64,000 nucleotides of DNA, from assembly GCF_002160015.1 (NCBI RefSeq), contig NZ_NFJT01000006.1, positions 62,001 through 126,000 on the forward strand, in the 5' to 3' direction. The notes under the pieces were generated by a model, which was not told where the DNA came from, did not search any database, and was given only the letters and a program-made list of their open reading frames with translations. The stretch is from Anaerofilum sp. An201. Lineage in GTDB: Bacteria; Bacillota; Clostridia; Oscillospirales; Ruminococcaceae. A program made the position numbers and the translations under genes. The first letter of the stretch is position 1, and every line of letters starts with the position of its first letter. This document shows positions 63,892-64,000 of the stretch, in pieces.

Positions 63892-64000
63892 GAAATTTTC
63901 TGAAAACACTTTCAAAAAGATGGGCATCACCCCCACCCGCTATTTCGGGGCGCAGTCAGAAGTCTGAGGCGGGTCCGGCCGTGCCGGGCAGCGCCGAGGC

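Noticed and set aside
63892-64000. Start of another gene at the right edge
   Set aside because: No RBS, start or recognisable protein could be supported in the last 109 bases on either strand.

Overview
The window looks like a chromosomal segment of a GC-rich, spore-forming, Gram-positive anaerobe of the class Clostridia, most likely Oscillospiraceae/Ruminococcaceae. Supporting signs are strong AGGAGG-type ribosome binding sites, sigma-A promoters, SpoVAC/SpoVAD/SpoVAE and SpoVT, a class 1B dihydroorotate dehydrogenase (PyrD+PyrK), DHHW and DUF4358 proteins, a sortase-type LPATG surface protein, an LCP protein and paired intergenic hairpin repeats. The genus cannot be named from sequence alone. 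No phage, transposase, CRISPR array or rRNA was seen.

Layout. 1-3650: end of a CNNM/CorC membrane protein, then a leftward ECF sigma / anti-sigma / DUF4358 lipoprotein / DHHW operon. 3942-14250: the pyrimidine pathway in two leftward transcripts, pyrF-pyrK-pyrD-pyrE-carA-carB and pyrB-pyrC. The pyrB leader has a consensus promoter, a short leader ORF and a terminator placed exactly at that ORF's stop codon. 14306-18103: a CPBP protease and a YtrA-type GntR/ABC operon. 18165-27088: gluQ, a NusG-II protein, a PepV-like dipeptidase, tRNA-Glu and tRNA-Asn, an ABC exporter, an SGNH lipoprotein, and an ECF S component divergent from a MocR regulator. 27436-32684: LUD protein, glycosyltransferase, SLC13-type permease, ferredoxin and the spoVA genes.

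32922-50421 is the accessory heart of the window. Capsule/exopolysaccharide genes (a FlaA1/CapD-type dehydratase, a phosphoglycosyl transferase-GT4 fusion, a CpsB phosphatase, an Ig-like protein and two consecutive polysaccharide co-polymerase/tyrosine kinase fusions) are interleaved with two paralogous cassettes that look like peptide-modification systems. Cassette 1 (36916-42131) is PqqD-like protein, candidate substrate, radical SAM/SPASM enzyme, HprK-like kinase, ABC exporter and S26-type peptidase. Cassette 2 (47223-50421) is PqqD-like protein, radical SAM/SPASM enzyme, candidate substrate, HprK-like kinase and S26-type peptidase. The two candidate substrates share an N-terminal pattern and both end in serine. 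This suggests a ribosomal peptide or small-protein modification pathway that may include C-terminal phosphorylation; that function is inference.

50687-63846: a sortase-anchored GH43 glycosidase, a two-component system divergent from a beta-propeller/solute-binding fusion lipoprotein, an LCP protein, two uroporphyrinogen-decarboxylase-family proteins, an acetyltransferase and spoVT with a sigma-G-like promoter. Eight intergenic sites carry a two-module hairpin repeat whose variable stems covary between copies.
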